A stretch of 64,000 nt of DNA from JACPRL01 sp035573715. Lineage in GTDB: Bacteria > Acidobacteriota > Terriglobia > Acidiferrales > 2-02-FULL-67-57. How positions within the stretch are numbered: the stretch's first letter is position 1; every line of letters begins with the position of its first letter. Where the stretch lies: positions 18,723 through 82,722 of the forward strand of contig DATLZZ010000015.1 of assembly GCA_035573715.1 (NCBI GenBank), read 5' to 3'. Below, piece after piece: positions 34,301 to 42,024 of the stretch. The position numbers and the translations under genes were made by a program. The notes below the pieces were generated by a model that saw nothing but the letters and a program-made list of their open reading frames with translations, was not told where the DNA came from and did not search any database.

Positions 34301-34827
34301 TAGGCGTCGATAGCGTCGGCGTCCTGGTTCGCCCAGGCCAGCACGCGAGCGTACTCAAGCTGCAACTCCGGCTGCCCGGTGCGCTTTTCGACCAGCTTGC
34401 GGTAGAGGGGCACGGCCTCGGCAAACTGGCGCTGCCAACTGAGCACGCGGGCGTAGTCGTGCACGACGTCGAGGTCGTCCGGGTTGAGTTCATGGGCGAG
34501 GCGCAGGTGCTGCGCGGCTTTGGCGTAGTCCGGGTTGGCGCGGTTCATGTAGAGCCAGCCGAGCCGCTGGTTCAATTGAAAGTCGCGGGTGAAGTAGGGG
34601 TAGATGCGGGCGTAGAGAGAAAGCGCCTGGGCGAACTCGAAGCGCTCGTAGGCCAGGTCGCCCTCGGCGCGCAGCTTGCGCGCCTGCTCCTGCGTCAGCA
34701 CCTGGCGCAGCGGAGCTTCCTGCTGCGGCTCGTCGTCGGGTGCGGCGAGCGCAGCTCCGGCTGGCGCCGCCAGAAGCAAGACCGCGCCGCCGATCAGGAT
34801 GCTCTTGCCTAGGGTTCGGGCCCGCAT
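31348..34827 (-). CDS. Giant TPR protein with C-terminal outer-membrane beta-barrel, exopolysaccharide export
   Basis: This 1159-residue protein begins with a signal peptide (SILIGGAVLLLAAPAGAALA). About 20 tetratricopeptide repeats fill residues 50 to 830, with the marker pattern ARVLSWxRxFxEA. A C-terminal 300 residues alternate aromatic and polar residues and end in Phe (HFHF), as outer-membrane barrels do. The layout matches export components such as PgaA and BcsC, which carry a polymer through the periplasm and outer membrane. The ATG at 34827 has GGAGG eight bases upstream, which decides the start over an ATG at 34941. It is the last gene of a four-gene operon. Which polymer it serves is unknown. 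Confidence 0.85.
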   Translation of the reverse strand: MRARTLGKSILIGGAVLLLAAPAGAALAAPDDEPQQEAPLRQVLTQEQARKLRAEGDLAYERFEFAQALSLYARIYPYFTRDFQLNQRLGWLYMNRANPDYAKAAQHLRLAHELNPDDLDVVHDYARVLSWQRQFAEAVPLYRKLVEKRTGQPELQLEYARVLAWANQDADAIDAYQTYVNSRPSDFKARNEFGRLLARRRDFSGAMQQFNYVLRFQPESSEARLGLARVLSWSGQYQASLNEVEKVLAAEPENFEARVVKAYALLWLGRSAEARPIFEALQKEDPKNADVQDGMKLLAQMQPGTRVEAPPVTPATTTPELFQAQAAEGQGRFGEAAAAYRAHLARHPDDDQAQFLLARVLGWDRQFDESEKLLRAWIDKHPENPNGYLQLARVLNWAGHYDDAIEPYRRGLALDATNIEARVELARVLGWARRYGDSVREYRFVLAAQPNHKEARIGLVQTLLWSGELDEAERELAELRRTFPGEPQADVMARTLETMQAQRGVAREISPTASEEYFRNLVQKDPNNVSARVELADALLRKEDYPAAIEQLNVALGLKPDNDDVRLKLARVYSWNRQFSESARLYEEWLSRHPDDLDVRQERARVLSWGRFYDESIAEYRRILEKDPNRGAARMELARVLGWARRYDESSEEFSNILKRDPDNIEAWIGKGRVQAYQGRWQASLFSYESALRLDPNNAEARTGRAQTMLWSGRVGQARNLFQELQAEQPNNPTVLVGLASAEDSSGRPERALELLDHAASVEPQNTDVQILRDQIRSRLRPELRLRWGYVRDTERLNTWGYGLDFRFNVHPRMRNFLTVDFIPTSGPSAFFGYPVVTGSGVRFAPQVPINPFVPAPGLLGETDFPPGSLLPAGDRIRQSAAQFMFGGSMRVNNWFRFTVGAGAVVLRHGDFVPGALFPSTRTRFIYMAAPTFTLAGKWDLTLGVSRQYALYTPRSIMQTIHFDEIAPVLVYRPDDRTRVALSLWYRWLSPEFELPPIPAEGFPGGIWRQRGLGGTLEVTRILWRGERGEFETGYVGQVMGYTHPFGLSAPEFFVNPGFFTPNFYQRHAALVRTLWKPTNWLAWDAHGTIGPQQILHGSDQSFSATAGTRLDFQLTPKTTLSLGYDYFNTAGAGQAFFPGARTAPYHSNAVFILLHFHF

Positions 34828-34832
34828 CGGAG

Positions 34833-37592
34833 TTACCTCCCTCGTCCCCCGCGCCCGGTGAGCTTCTGGAACTCCGGACGGAGGATGTCGAAACTCTTCT
34901 TCGGCACCTGCCTGTAGTCTACCGATTCCCAGCGTGGCCAAACAATAGGAATAGTGCTCAGGGTGTCGCCGCCGCCGGGGACAAACTGCGGCGGAACGTT
35001 CTGCGCCGGCGCGAAGGCAAAGGCGGCCAGCGCGATGTGGTCAGAGCGCAGCCCGATGGGCTTGGCGTTCTCATCCGTGCCCGAATAGACGATGCCGCTG
35101 GAGGGATCCATCACCAGCAGCAAGCCCCAGGAGAGCCGCACGCGGATTTCGCGGGAGGGGGCGTCGTAATACCACTGGGCGATGGAGTTGTAGCCCGGCT
35201 GGCCGTAGTCGAACACACCCCGCAGCAGCACACTGCGGCTGTAGCGTTCGGCCGGGTAGAAGGTGCCATCGCGTCCGTAGCGGCGCCGGTTGGTCTCCAC
35301 CACGATTTCCTCGAAGTCTTCAAACTCGGCGACGTCGGTCTTCAGGTTGCGCAGGATGATGACGTCGGTCAACTGCGGCATGCCGCCCACACGCACTTCG
35401 CGATAAGGGTTGTAGCTGCGCGCCACCAGCAGGCGGGCGTTGTCGGGCCCGCTCAAGCGCAACAGGAAATTGAACCCGTCCTCCGACTTGCGCGGCGGCA
35501 CGCCCGGCACCGGAACCGTCTTCGAGCCGCAGGGCCGCCCGCAGGTGTTGAGGGCCACGGCGTAGTTGGCTTTCTTCCAGTCAATCTCGGCGCCGGCGGA
35601 AGAGGAAAGCTGAATCCGCAGGTAGAGCGCGGAGGGATCCGAAGCCCAGCGGATGCGCTCGATATAGGGCAGCCCCTCCGGACTGCTGACGCCGGGCGCG
35701 GTGAAGACCTCCTGGTACTGGGGCGGCGTGGCGGGAAGGAATTTATGCAAGCCGAAGTGCTGCTCCGGATCCATGTCGTTCAGCCAGAGCGCGCTGCGGT
35801 AGAACGGCTGCTCGAAGTCGTAGGCAATCCAGTTGTGCTTCCACCATTCGTCCACCCACTCGAAGACGATGCCGCCGGCGAAGCCGGCGTCGCGGATGTT
35901 CTGCGTCAGCCGGATCAGGTCTTCACCCTGCTTGCGTTCCTCCAACCCGCCGTGGTTCCAGCCGTAGGGGTTGAAGTGGGCGATGCCGATGCTGGTGGAA
36001 AGCCCGTACTCGGCCACCAGCAGCGGCGTCTTGCGGTAGTGCGCCTTCAGGTCCTGCAGGTAGCCCCAGTAACTGTTGATGCCCTGCTTGTCGGTGGCGC
36101 TGCGGTACTTGGCGTCGTGGATGATGAAATCGGGATAAAACGGATAGATGTGGGAGGTGGCGAAGAAGCCGGACTTGAGCTCGGCGGTGGGCGAGACTTT
36201 TTCTTCATCGAGCGAGACGGCGTCAATATCGTCGGTGATCCCCGGGCGCAGCGGCGGCAACTGCTCGCCCTTGGCGCGGCGAATCTGCCACTCCTCTTCG
36301 AGCGAGCTCTCCGAGGGATGGTAGAGCGGGTCGAGCGGCGGCCACGACACCCACGACACCGGGCGCTGCCAGTTGTACTTGTCCACTTCGTATTCGAGCA
36401 CTTTGTTGCACATCCGCGTCAGCCAGACTTCGGTGGCGTTGGCGTCGGAAATCTTCAGGAAGCGGCCGTCGAAGCTGCGCGCCCCCGGGGTGCGGGCGTT
36501 GGTGGCGGCGACGATGCTGGGCTCGATCTCGCGCCCCACCAGCCAGCCAATCGTCCATGGCGAAACATCGGCGGCGTAGATGCCGCCCGGACGGCCGGGC
36601 TCGGCGGCCAGGGTGGCGTTGCCGTGGATGACGTCGACGAGGTTGTAGATTTCGGTCTCGAAATCCACGATGAACTGCCGGTCGTAGAGGTTGCGGTCGG
36701 GCGGCTCCTTCATCCAGATTTCCTGGAAGAGGTAGAGCGGCCGGTCGGGGTTCTTGGTGTTGTGGAGCCAGAGCGCCTGATAGAAAGCCGGCGGCAGCAG
36801 CGTGTAGACGCGGATGGAATTCGCCCCCAGCCGGTCGATGCTGTCCAGCCACCCCAGGTAGGTTTCCGCCTTGAGCGGCGGGTCGGAAACGAAATGCCCC
36901 GGGCGCGCCGGGCCGATGTTGACTCCGGCGATGTAGAGCTGCCTCCACTCGTTGCCCTCGCGCACCTGGAAGTAGCCGCCTTCCAGGCGCGCCGCCACTT
37001 GCAGCACTGCCGGACGCTCGCGCGCCGCCTGCATCGCCGCCAGCACCGCCGGGTCATCGGCGCCCGCCAGCCGCTCCAGCTCCGCCAGCGCTTCAGCGTT
37101 GGCCGGGTCGCGCTTGAGCACCTCGGAAAGCAGCGCCGCGGCTTTCTGGTTCTCGCCCCGGGTGCGGTGGGCGCGCGCCATCGCCACGCGCACTTCGGCC
37201 AGCCCCAGCATTTCCGGGGGGAGCTTCTCGAAGTTGGCCAGCGCCCGGTCGGGCTGGCCGAGCTCGAGCCAGCAGTGCGCCAGGCCGCGCCGCGCGTCCA
37301 CCAGATCGGGCTGCAGCGTCAGCGCCCGGTCAAAGTAGGGTTCGGCTTCGGTGAAGCGTTTGAGCTTCAGGTAATTCCATCCGAAGAGCGTCAAGGTGGT
37401 GGCATCGTTGGGGTCGAGCTGATAGGCGCGCTCCAGCAGCCGGAGCGACTCTTCGTAGTTCCCCTTCTTGTATTCATCGGCCGCTTGCACGTAGAGCGGC
37501 CCCGCCCAGCTCTTGCCGCCGAATTCCCAGTAAGCGGCGAGCGCGAAGATGATGATGAGTGAAACCACAATGCGGTTGCGGAGCAGGTTCAT
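34833..37592 (-). CDS. Membrane-anchored TPR plus TIM-barrel glycoside hydrolase-like protein
   Basis: This 919-residue protein has an N-terminal membrane helix (IVVSLIIIFALAAYWEF), then TPR-type repeats (about residues 30-190). A TIM-barrel related to clan GH-A (family 2/5-like) follows at about 205-600, and C-terminal beta domains after that. Candidate catalytic acids are Glu355 in VGREIEPS, where the usual Asn before the acid/base Glu is Arg, and Glu528 in LVAEYGLS as the nucleophile. In exopolysaccharide operons such enzymes trim or modify the polymer. The periplasmic location is inferred from the anchor. Five bases separate it from the barrel gene, and three separate it from the GT2 gene. 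Confidence 0.78.
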   Translation of the reverse strand: MNLLRNRIVVSLIIIFALAAYWEFGGKSWAGPLYVQAADEYKKGNYEESLRLLERAYQLDPNDATTLTLFGWNYLKLKRFTEAEPYFDRALTLQPDLVDARRGLAHCWLELGQPDRALANFEKLPPEMLGLAEVRVAMARAHRTRGENQKAAALLSEVLKRDPANAEALAELERLAGADDPAVLAAMQAARERPAVLQVAARLEGGYFQVREGNEWRQLYIAGVNIGPARPGHFVSDPPLKAETYLGWLDSIDRLGANSIRVYTLLPPAFYQALWLHNTKNPDRPLYLFQEIWMKEPPDRNLYDRQFIVDFETEIYNLVDVIHGNATLAAEPGRPGGIYAADVSPWTIGWLVGREIEPSIVAATNARTPGARSFDGRFLKISDANATEVWLTRMCNKVLEYEVDKYNWQRPVSWVSWPPLDPLYHPSESSLEEEWQIRRAKGEQLPPLRPGITDDIDAVSLDEEKVSPTAELKSGFFATSHIYPFYPDFIIHDAKYRSATDKQGINSYWGYLQDLKAHYRKTPLLVAEYGLSTSIGIAHFNPYGWNHGGLEERKQGEDLIRLTQNIRDAGFAGGIVFEWVDEWWKHNWIAYDFEQPFYRSALWLNDMDPEQHFGLHKFLPATPPQYQEVFTAPGVSSPEGLPYIERIRWASDPSALYLRIQLSSSAGAEIDWKKANYAVALNTCGRPCGSKTVPVPGVPPRKSEDGFNFLLRLSGPDNARLLVARSYNPYREVRVGGMPQLTDVIILRNLKTDVAEFEDFEEIVVETNRRRYGRDGTFYPAERYSRSVLLRGVFDYGQPGYNSIAQWYYDAPSREIRVRLSWGLLLVMDPSSGIVYSGTDENAKPIGLRSDHIALAAFAFAPAQNVPPQFVPGGGDTLSTIPIVWPRWESVDYRQVPKKSFDILRPEFQKLTGRGGRGR

Positions 37593-37595
37593 CGG

Positions 37596-39020
37596 TTAGC
37601 CTCCCGCTCCGCCGTGCGTCACCATTTCCCACTTCTGGAAGCCGGTGAGGAAGCGCCAAAAGCCCTGCACGCGATACCAGACCACCAGTTGGCGGTAGCC
37701 GACGTTCTCCAGCAGCGCGTAGCCCAGCAGGATGAGCAGATCGCGGTAGCGCGGGTAGCGCCGGTAGGTCAGCTCTTCCATCAGCACCGAACCCACCGAG
37801 AGGAAGCTGCCGTAGGCCAGCGCCAGCAGCACGAACAACAGGAAGAGCGAGGGCGGCACAATCCCCAGCAGCAGCGCCAGCGGAATCATGATGTAGCCCA
37901 GAAACTCCACCGGGGCGCCGAACGCCTCCACATACAACTGGAACGGATACGACAGCCAGCCGATCCGCCCGAACTTGCGGCTGAAGAGCATGTCGGAGTT
38001 GAGCCACAGCGTCTGATACAGCCCCAGGTGCCAGCGCCGCCGCTGCGCCGCCAGGTTCTTGCGATTGGCCGGCGCTTCCGTCCAGCAGACCGGATCGGAG
38101 ATGAACTTCATCTTGATGCGCCGCTCGTTCTCCCGCGCCCAGCGGTGCAGCCGGACAATCAGCTCCATGTCTTCCGACACGGTGGTCTCGTGGAAGCCGC
38201 CGGCTTCAATCACCGTCTCACGGTGGAAGACGGCGAAGGCGCCGGAAACGATGAGCGTGCCGTGCAGGATGTCCCAGCCGGTGCGTCCGAACAGGAACCC
38301 CCGCAGGTACTCGACCACCTGAAAACGCTCCAGCGCCGTGTCCGGCAGGCCCACGCTCACTACCTGGCCGTCCTTGACCTCGCAGCCGTTCAGGATGCGC
38401 ACGATGCCGCCGCTGGCCACGATGTTGAGCGGGTCGCGCTTGATGGGCCGCATCAGGCGCAGCAGCGCATCGCGCTCCAGAATGCAGTCGGCGTCCAGCG
38501 TGCAGAAGTAGGGCGTCCGGCAGGCGTTGATGCCGACGTTGAGGGCGTCGAACTTGCCCCCGTTTTCCTTGCTGATGACCAGCAGGTTGGGGATGGCCGG
38601 GTTCAGGTAGAAGCCACGCACCGCCTCGGTCACCAGCCGCGGCCGGTAGATGAGGTCCATCTTGACGAGCTGGTAGGCGGCGATGAGCCGGTTCAGCGAA
38701 TCGTCGCTCGAGCCGTCGTCCACCACCACCACTTCCAGGTAGGGGTAGTCGGTCCGCAGCACCGAGCGCACCGACTCGACAATCACTTCCTGCTCGTTGT
38801 AGGCCGGCATGATCACCGTCACCGGCGGCGTCACCACCGAATCCCGCAGCTCCTCCAGCCCCTGGTAGGCCAGCCGCCGGTTGTAAATCAGCAGCGAGCC
38901 CAGCGAGAGTCCCATCAGGATGGTGTAGCCGCCGTTGGCCAGGAAGAAATAGGCCACGATAATCATGTTGAAAATGTTCATCAAGTGGATGAAGAAATCG
39001 CGCCATTCGACGGCCATCAT
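37596..39020 (-). CDS. Processive glycosyltransferase family 2 (polysaccharide synthase)
   Basis: This 474-residue inner-membrane synthase shows the processive GT2 signatures. Asp101-Asp102 lies in VVVDDGSSDDS, Asp176-Asp178 in TLDADC, Glu283-Asp284 in VSEDMELI, and Gln326-Arg-Arg-Arg-Trp330. Two N-terminal and at least three C-terminal hydrophobic segments give the expected channel topology. The set of DD, DXD, ED and QRRRW is that of PgaC, hyaluronan and cellulose synthases, which extrude a beta-linked polymer as they make it. Donor cannot be assigned. It is the central gene of the operon; no PilZ domain is visible, so c-di-GMP control is not shown. Confidence 0.87.
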   Translation of the reverse strand: MMAVEWRDFFIHLMNIFNMIIVAYFFLANGGYTILMGLSLGSLLIYNRRLAYQGLEELRDSVVTPPVTVIMPAYNEQEVIVESVRSVLRTDYPYLEVVVVDDGSSDDSLNRLIAAYQLVKMDLIYRPRLVTEAVRGFYLNPAIPNLLVISKENGGKFDALNVGINACRTPYFCTLDADCILERDALLRLMRPIKRDPLNIVASGGIVRILNGCEVKDGQVVSVGLPDTALERFQVVEYLRGFLFGRTGWDILHGTLIVSGAFAVFHRETVIEAGGFHETTVSEDMELIVRLHRWARENERRIKMKFISDPVCWTEAPANRKNLAAQRRRWHLGLYQTLWLNSDMLFSRKFGRIGWLSYPFQLYVEAFGAPVEFLGYIMIPLALLLGIVPPSLFLLFVLLALAYGSFLSVGSVLMEELTYRRYPRYRDLLILLGYALLENVGYRQLVVWYRVQGFWRFLTGFQKWEMVTHGGAGG

Positions 39021-39022
39021 TC

Positions 39023-40495
39023 TTATCGGCTCCTTTTTGCCTGCGCCAGCTCGGCGCGGCGCGCTTGCGCCAGCGCGCGCACTTCGGGGTCGGCTTCATG
39101 CGCGGCCAGGTGGCTCACCCAAGCCTGGATCTGGCCATCGGCGTGCCGACCGAAATCTTCCAGGAACTTCCGGCGCACGCCGGCGTCCTGCGTGCCCAGC
39201 AGCAGGCCCACCAAATAACTCGTCTTGCCCATGTGGGCCAGTTGCTCGATGACGCGGCGCTCGCGACCGTCGCGCCCGGCGGCATACTGCGCCAGCAGGC
39301 TGGGGATGAGGCCGGCGCGCTGCCACTCGTCGGCAATCTGCTCGCGGCTGTAGCGGTCTTCGCTGCTCAGGAAGTAGTCGTAGAGCAGCGCCGTGCCTTC
39401 GGCGCCGAAGGCCTGCAGCGTTCGCACCGCCGCTTCCCGCACCATCCAGCGCGGGTCGGCCAGCCGCCGCGCAATCTCCGGCAACTGCGTCTCGAACTTG
39501 GGTTTCGCCATCGCCCGCACCGTGTGCAGCCGCACGAACCACTCCGGGTCTTCCAGCAGCGCCAGCAGCACCGGCACGGCGCGGATGTCGCGCATGTAGG
39601 CGATCACCGGCGCCGCCCGCGCCCGCACGTCCGGGTTCTCGTCGTAGGAAAGATTGTTGAGGAAGAGCTCCATGAGTTCGGCCGAGAAGTTCTTCTCGCT
39701 CAGGGTGAACCCGTACTCGCTCGCCGCCGCCTTCTCTACCATCTCGCGGATGACGTCGGTGGTCAGGAAGCGGACGCGCCGGTGCTGGTGCTTCAGCACC
39801 GGGGCCAGCTCAGCGGCGGACGAGAGCGGGAAATTGACGATGGCCGCCTTCACGGTGCGGAACGACAGGCCCGGCGTGGCCGGTTGCAGGATTACCCGTT
39901 GCAGGCACTCGACCAGCGCCGGAAGGCTCTCCGGCTCCGCCAGCGTGCCCAGGCCGCGCAGCGCCACTTCGCGCACATCGGGGTGCGCGTCCTGTAGTGC
40001 TTTCACCAGCAGTGGCCAGCTTCCGCGGTGGCGGATGGCCACCAGGCTCTGCGCCGCCCGCGCCCGCTGCAGGTAGCCGAAGCGGAAGACGCGCACGAAC
40101 AGCGCCGAGAGGCCGCGCGAGTCCGCCAGCCCGCCCAGGCGCTGCTGCCAGCGCTTGATGAGCCCCAGGTCGTCGCACAGCTTGCTCAGCGCTGGCAGCT
40201 TGTCGGGCGCCGGCAGCCGCTCCACCACCAACTGCTCGAACATCGCCGGGTCGCTCTTGATCGAAAGGTCCCGCAATGCCGCGAACGCCTTGTCGGCGTC
40301 GACCGTCCCCTCGACCAGCCCCCCTACCAGTGGGAACACCTGCTGCCGCAGGTCGTCCAGCCGCTCGAAGTAGCGGTCCCGGCGCCGCCGCCGCAGGATG
40401 GCCGCGGCCACGAAGCCGAACGTCAACACCAGCACCACCACCAAAACGACGATGACGAAAGTGATGACGTGCTCGATGAGGATCGGGATCGGCAA
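39023..40495 (-). CDS. Membrane protein with HEAT repeats
   Basis: This 490-residue protein has an N-terminal membrane helix (VITFVIVVLVVVLVLTFGFVAA) followed by about ten HEAT-type helical repeats (LVKALQDAHPDVREVALRGLG; LLALLEDPEWFVRLHTVRAMA; ARRLADPRWMVREAAVRTLQ), probably a cytoplasmic scaffold. The start is TTG at 40495 with a GGAGAGAA site upstream. It is the first gene of the exopolysaccharide operon and may regulate or assemble the synthase. Its exact partner is unknown; HEAT proteins do appear next to GT2 synthases in other bacteria, but I cannot name a characterised case. Confidence 0.78.
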   Translation of the reverse strand: MPIPILIEHVITFVIVVLVVVLVLTFGFVAAAILRRRRRDRYFERLDDLRQQVFPLVGGLVEGTVDADKAFAALRDLSIKSDPAMFEQLVVERLPAPDKLPALSKLCDDLGLIKRWQQRLGGLADSRGLSALFVRVFRFGYLQRARAAQSLVAIRHRGSWPLLVKALQDAHPDVREVALRGLGTLAEPESLPALVECLQRVILQPATPGLSFRTVKAAIVNFPLSSAAELAPVLKHQHRRVRFLTTDVIREMVEKAAASEYGFTLSEKNFSAELMELFLNNLSYDENPDVRARAAPVIAYMRDIRAVPVLLALLEDPEWFVRLHTVRAMAKPKFETQLPEIARRLADPRWMVREAAVRTLQAFGAEGTALLYDYFLSSEDRYSREQIADEWQRAGLIPSLLAQYAAGRDGRERRVIEQLAHMGKTSYLVGLLLGTQDAGVRRKFLEDFGRHADGQIQAWVSHLAAHEADPEVRALAQARRAELAQAKRSR

Positions 40496-40530
40496 CGCTT
40501 CTCTCTCCGCTCCTTCGGTGTCTCAGCCTA

Positions 40531-40548
40531 GGGAGTTACACAACTCCC
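40531..40548. promoter_or_regulatory. Perfect inverted repeat upstream of the exopolysaccharide operon
   Basis: GGGAGTT (40531-40537), spacer ACAC, AACTCCC (40542-40548). It lies 36 bases from the TTG start of the HEAT-repeat gene, where an operator or a small mRNA hairpin could act. No regulator is linked, so the function is a guess. Confidence 0.4.
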
Positions 40549-40772
40549 CATCGGTCGAGTGGAGGTGAAAGGTAAGGCTCGTCTGCCCTGTCCGCCATGC
40601 TGAAGACAAGACATCGGGTCTGGTTCCGGAGACGACCCCCTGTGAAAACGGAACCCTCCGAAAGAATCCGGTTCCAGCCCGCAACGAAACTCTACACAAA
40701 AACACCGCAAAAGTAAACCTTTCCGCCACAACTGCCCGCTGTTTGTTGGGGTTGGAGCGGGCGCGAAGTTCC

Positions 40773-40800
40773 TTCACCACACGCCGAGTTGTGCTACATT
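40773..40800 (+). promoter_or_regulatory. Candidate promoter of the aminotransferase gene
   Basis: TTCACC (40773-40778) and TACATT (40795-40800) are spaced 16 bases apart and end 13 bases before the ATG at 40814. The match is moderate. Confidence 0.35.
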
Positions 40801-40813
40801 TTTTCGGCGCACG

Positions 40814-42004
40814 ATGAAGCCCCCGACCCGAACCCACATCCCACAACTCGACTTGCAGGGGCAGTATACCGCACTCAAGCCGGAAATCGAGGCGGCTTTG
40901 GCGCGGGTGCTCGAGAGCCAGCGCTTCATCCTCGGCCCCGAAGGCGAGGCGCTGGAGCGCGAGCTGGCCGACTACTGCGGCCTGCCCCACGCCATCGGCT
41001 GCGCCTCCGGGTCAGACGCGCTTCTGCTGGCTTTGGTTACACTCGGCGTCACCCAGGAGCACGACGTCCTTACCGTTCCCTTCACTTTTTTCGCTACCGC
41101 CGGCGCCGTCGCTCGCCTGGGCGCGCGCGCGGTGTTCGTGGACATCGAGCCGCGCACCTTCAACCTCGACCCGGCGAAGCTGCGGGCGCGCCTGGGCTCG
41201 CTGGACGCCGCAGCCCGCAAGCGTATCCGCGCCCTGATTCCGGTCCACCTCTTCGGCCAGCCCGCCGACATGGACGCCATCAACGAAATCGCCGCTGAAT
41301 TTGACCTGCCGGTGATTGAGGACGCGGCGCAGGCCATCGGGGCCGAGTACAAGGGACGGCGCGTGGGGGGAATCGGGCGCGTCGGCTGCTTCAGTTTCTA
41401 TCCCACCAAAAACCTCGGGGCTTACGGCGATGCCGGGGCGATGACTACCACCGACGCGACGCTGGCCGACCGGCTGCGCGCCATGACCCGCCACGGCTGC
41501 ACCCACGACAAGTATCACCACGACCACGTCGGCTGGAACGCTCGCCTCGATGAATTGCAGGCCGCCGTCCTGCGGGTCAAGTTGCGTCACCTCGAGGACT
41601 GGAACCGCGCCCGCATCGCGGCCGCCGACCGCTACGATCAGTTGTTTGTGGAAGCGGGGTTGTCAGACCCGAAGAAGACTTATCCCGATGAAAAGCACCC
41701 CGTGGTTATTCCTTATCGTGCTCCGAACCGTCGACATGTCTTTCATCAGTACGTCATCCGCGCCCGCGAGCGGGATGCTCTGCGGAAATATCTTGCCGAC
41801 GAAGGCGTGGGAACTGAGGTTTACTACCCGCTGCCGCTGCACTTGCAGAGCTGCTTCCACGCCTGGGGCGGCCGCGAGGGCGATTTCCCCGAAGCCGAGC
41901 GCGCCGCCCGCGAAGTTCTGGCGCTGCCCCTCTACCCCGAGCTCGCCCCCGACCAGCAGTCCTACGTAGTTAGCAAGGTCTCCGCCTTCTATCGTCGCGG
42001 GTGA
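40814..42004 (+). CDS. DegT/DnrJ/EryC1/StrS family sugar aminotransferase
   Basis: The 396-residue PLP-dependent enzyme makes amino sugars from keto-sugar nucleotides, supplying a surface glycan. The PLP-binding Lys is residue 199 in SFYPTKNLGA, and the PLP-contact Asp is in VIEDAAQAIGAEYKG. CASGSDALLLAL and the FTFFATAGAVARLGARAVFVDI segment are typical of the family. Residues 380-395 (SYVVSKVSAFY) complete the usual C-terminus. It stands alone and diverges from the exopolysaccharide operon, but may feed either polysaccharide locus. Length is normal. Confidence 0.9.
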   Translation: MKPPTRTHIPQLDLQGQYTALKPEIEAALARVLESQRFILGPEGEALERELADYCGLPHAIGCASGSDALLLALVTLGVTQEHDVLTVPFTFFATAGAVARLGARAVFVDIEPRTFNLDPAKLRARLGSLDAAARKRIRALIPVHLFGQPADMDAINEIAAEFDLPVIEDAAQAIGAEYKGRRVGGIGRVGCFSFYPTKNLGAYGDAGAMTTTDATLADRLRAMTRHGCTHDKYHHDHVGWNARLDELQAAVLRVKLRHLEDWNRARIAAADRYDQLFVEAGLSDPKKTYPDEKHPVVIPYRAPNRRHVFHQYVIRARERDALRKYLADEGVGTEVYYPLPLHLQSCFHAWGGREGDFPEAERAAREVLALPLYPELAPDQQSYVVSKVSAFYRRG

Positions 42005-42024
42005 CTGGCCGCGGCGGGCTGGGT

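Larger units (their letters stand above)
40496..40813. other. Divergent intergenic region, exopolysaccharide operon and aminotransferase
   Basis: No gene is seen in these 318 bases. They must hold promoters for both directions. A perfect inverted repeat at 40531-40548 and a candidate plus-strand promoter at 40773-40800 are listed separately. The rest shows nothing recognisable. Confidence 0.55.

Noticed and set aside
31942..34812. A 956-codon open frame opposite the TPR-barrel gene
   Set aside because: It is the mirror of a GC-rich coding sequence, with an Arg/Gly/His-rich translation and no domain. The minus-strand gene has TPR repeats and a good ribosome-binding site.
31348..34827. Naming the barrel gene pgaA or bcsC
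   Set aside because: The layout is similar, but the specific motifs are not established and no pgaB, pgaD or bcsB gene is present.
34740..37562. A 940-codon open frame opposite the TPR-hydrolase gene
   Set aside because: Same reason: Arg-rich and featureless, whereas the minus strand shows coherent motifs.
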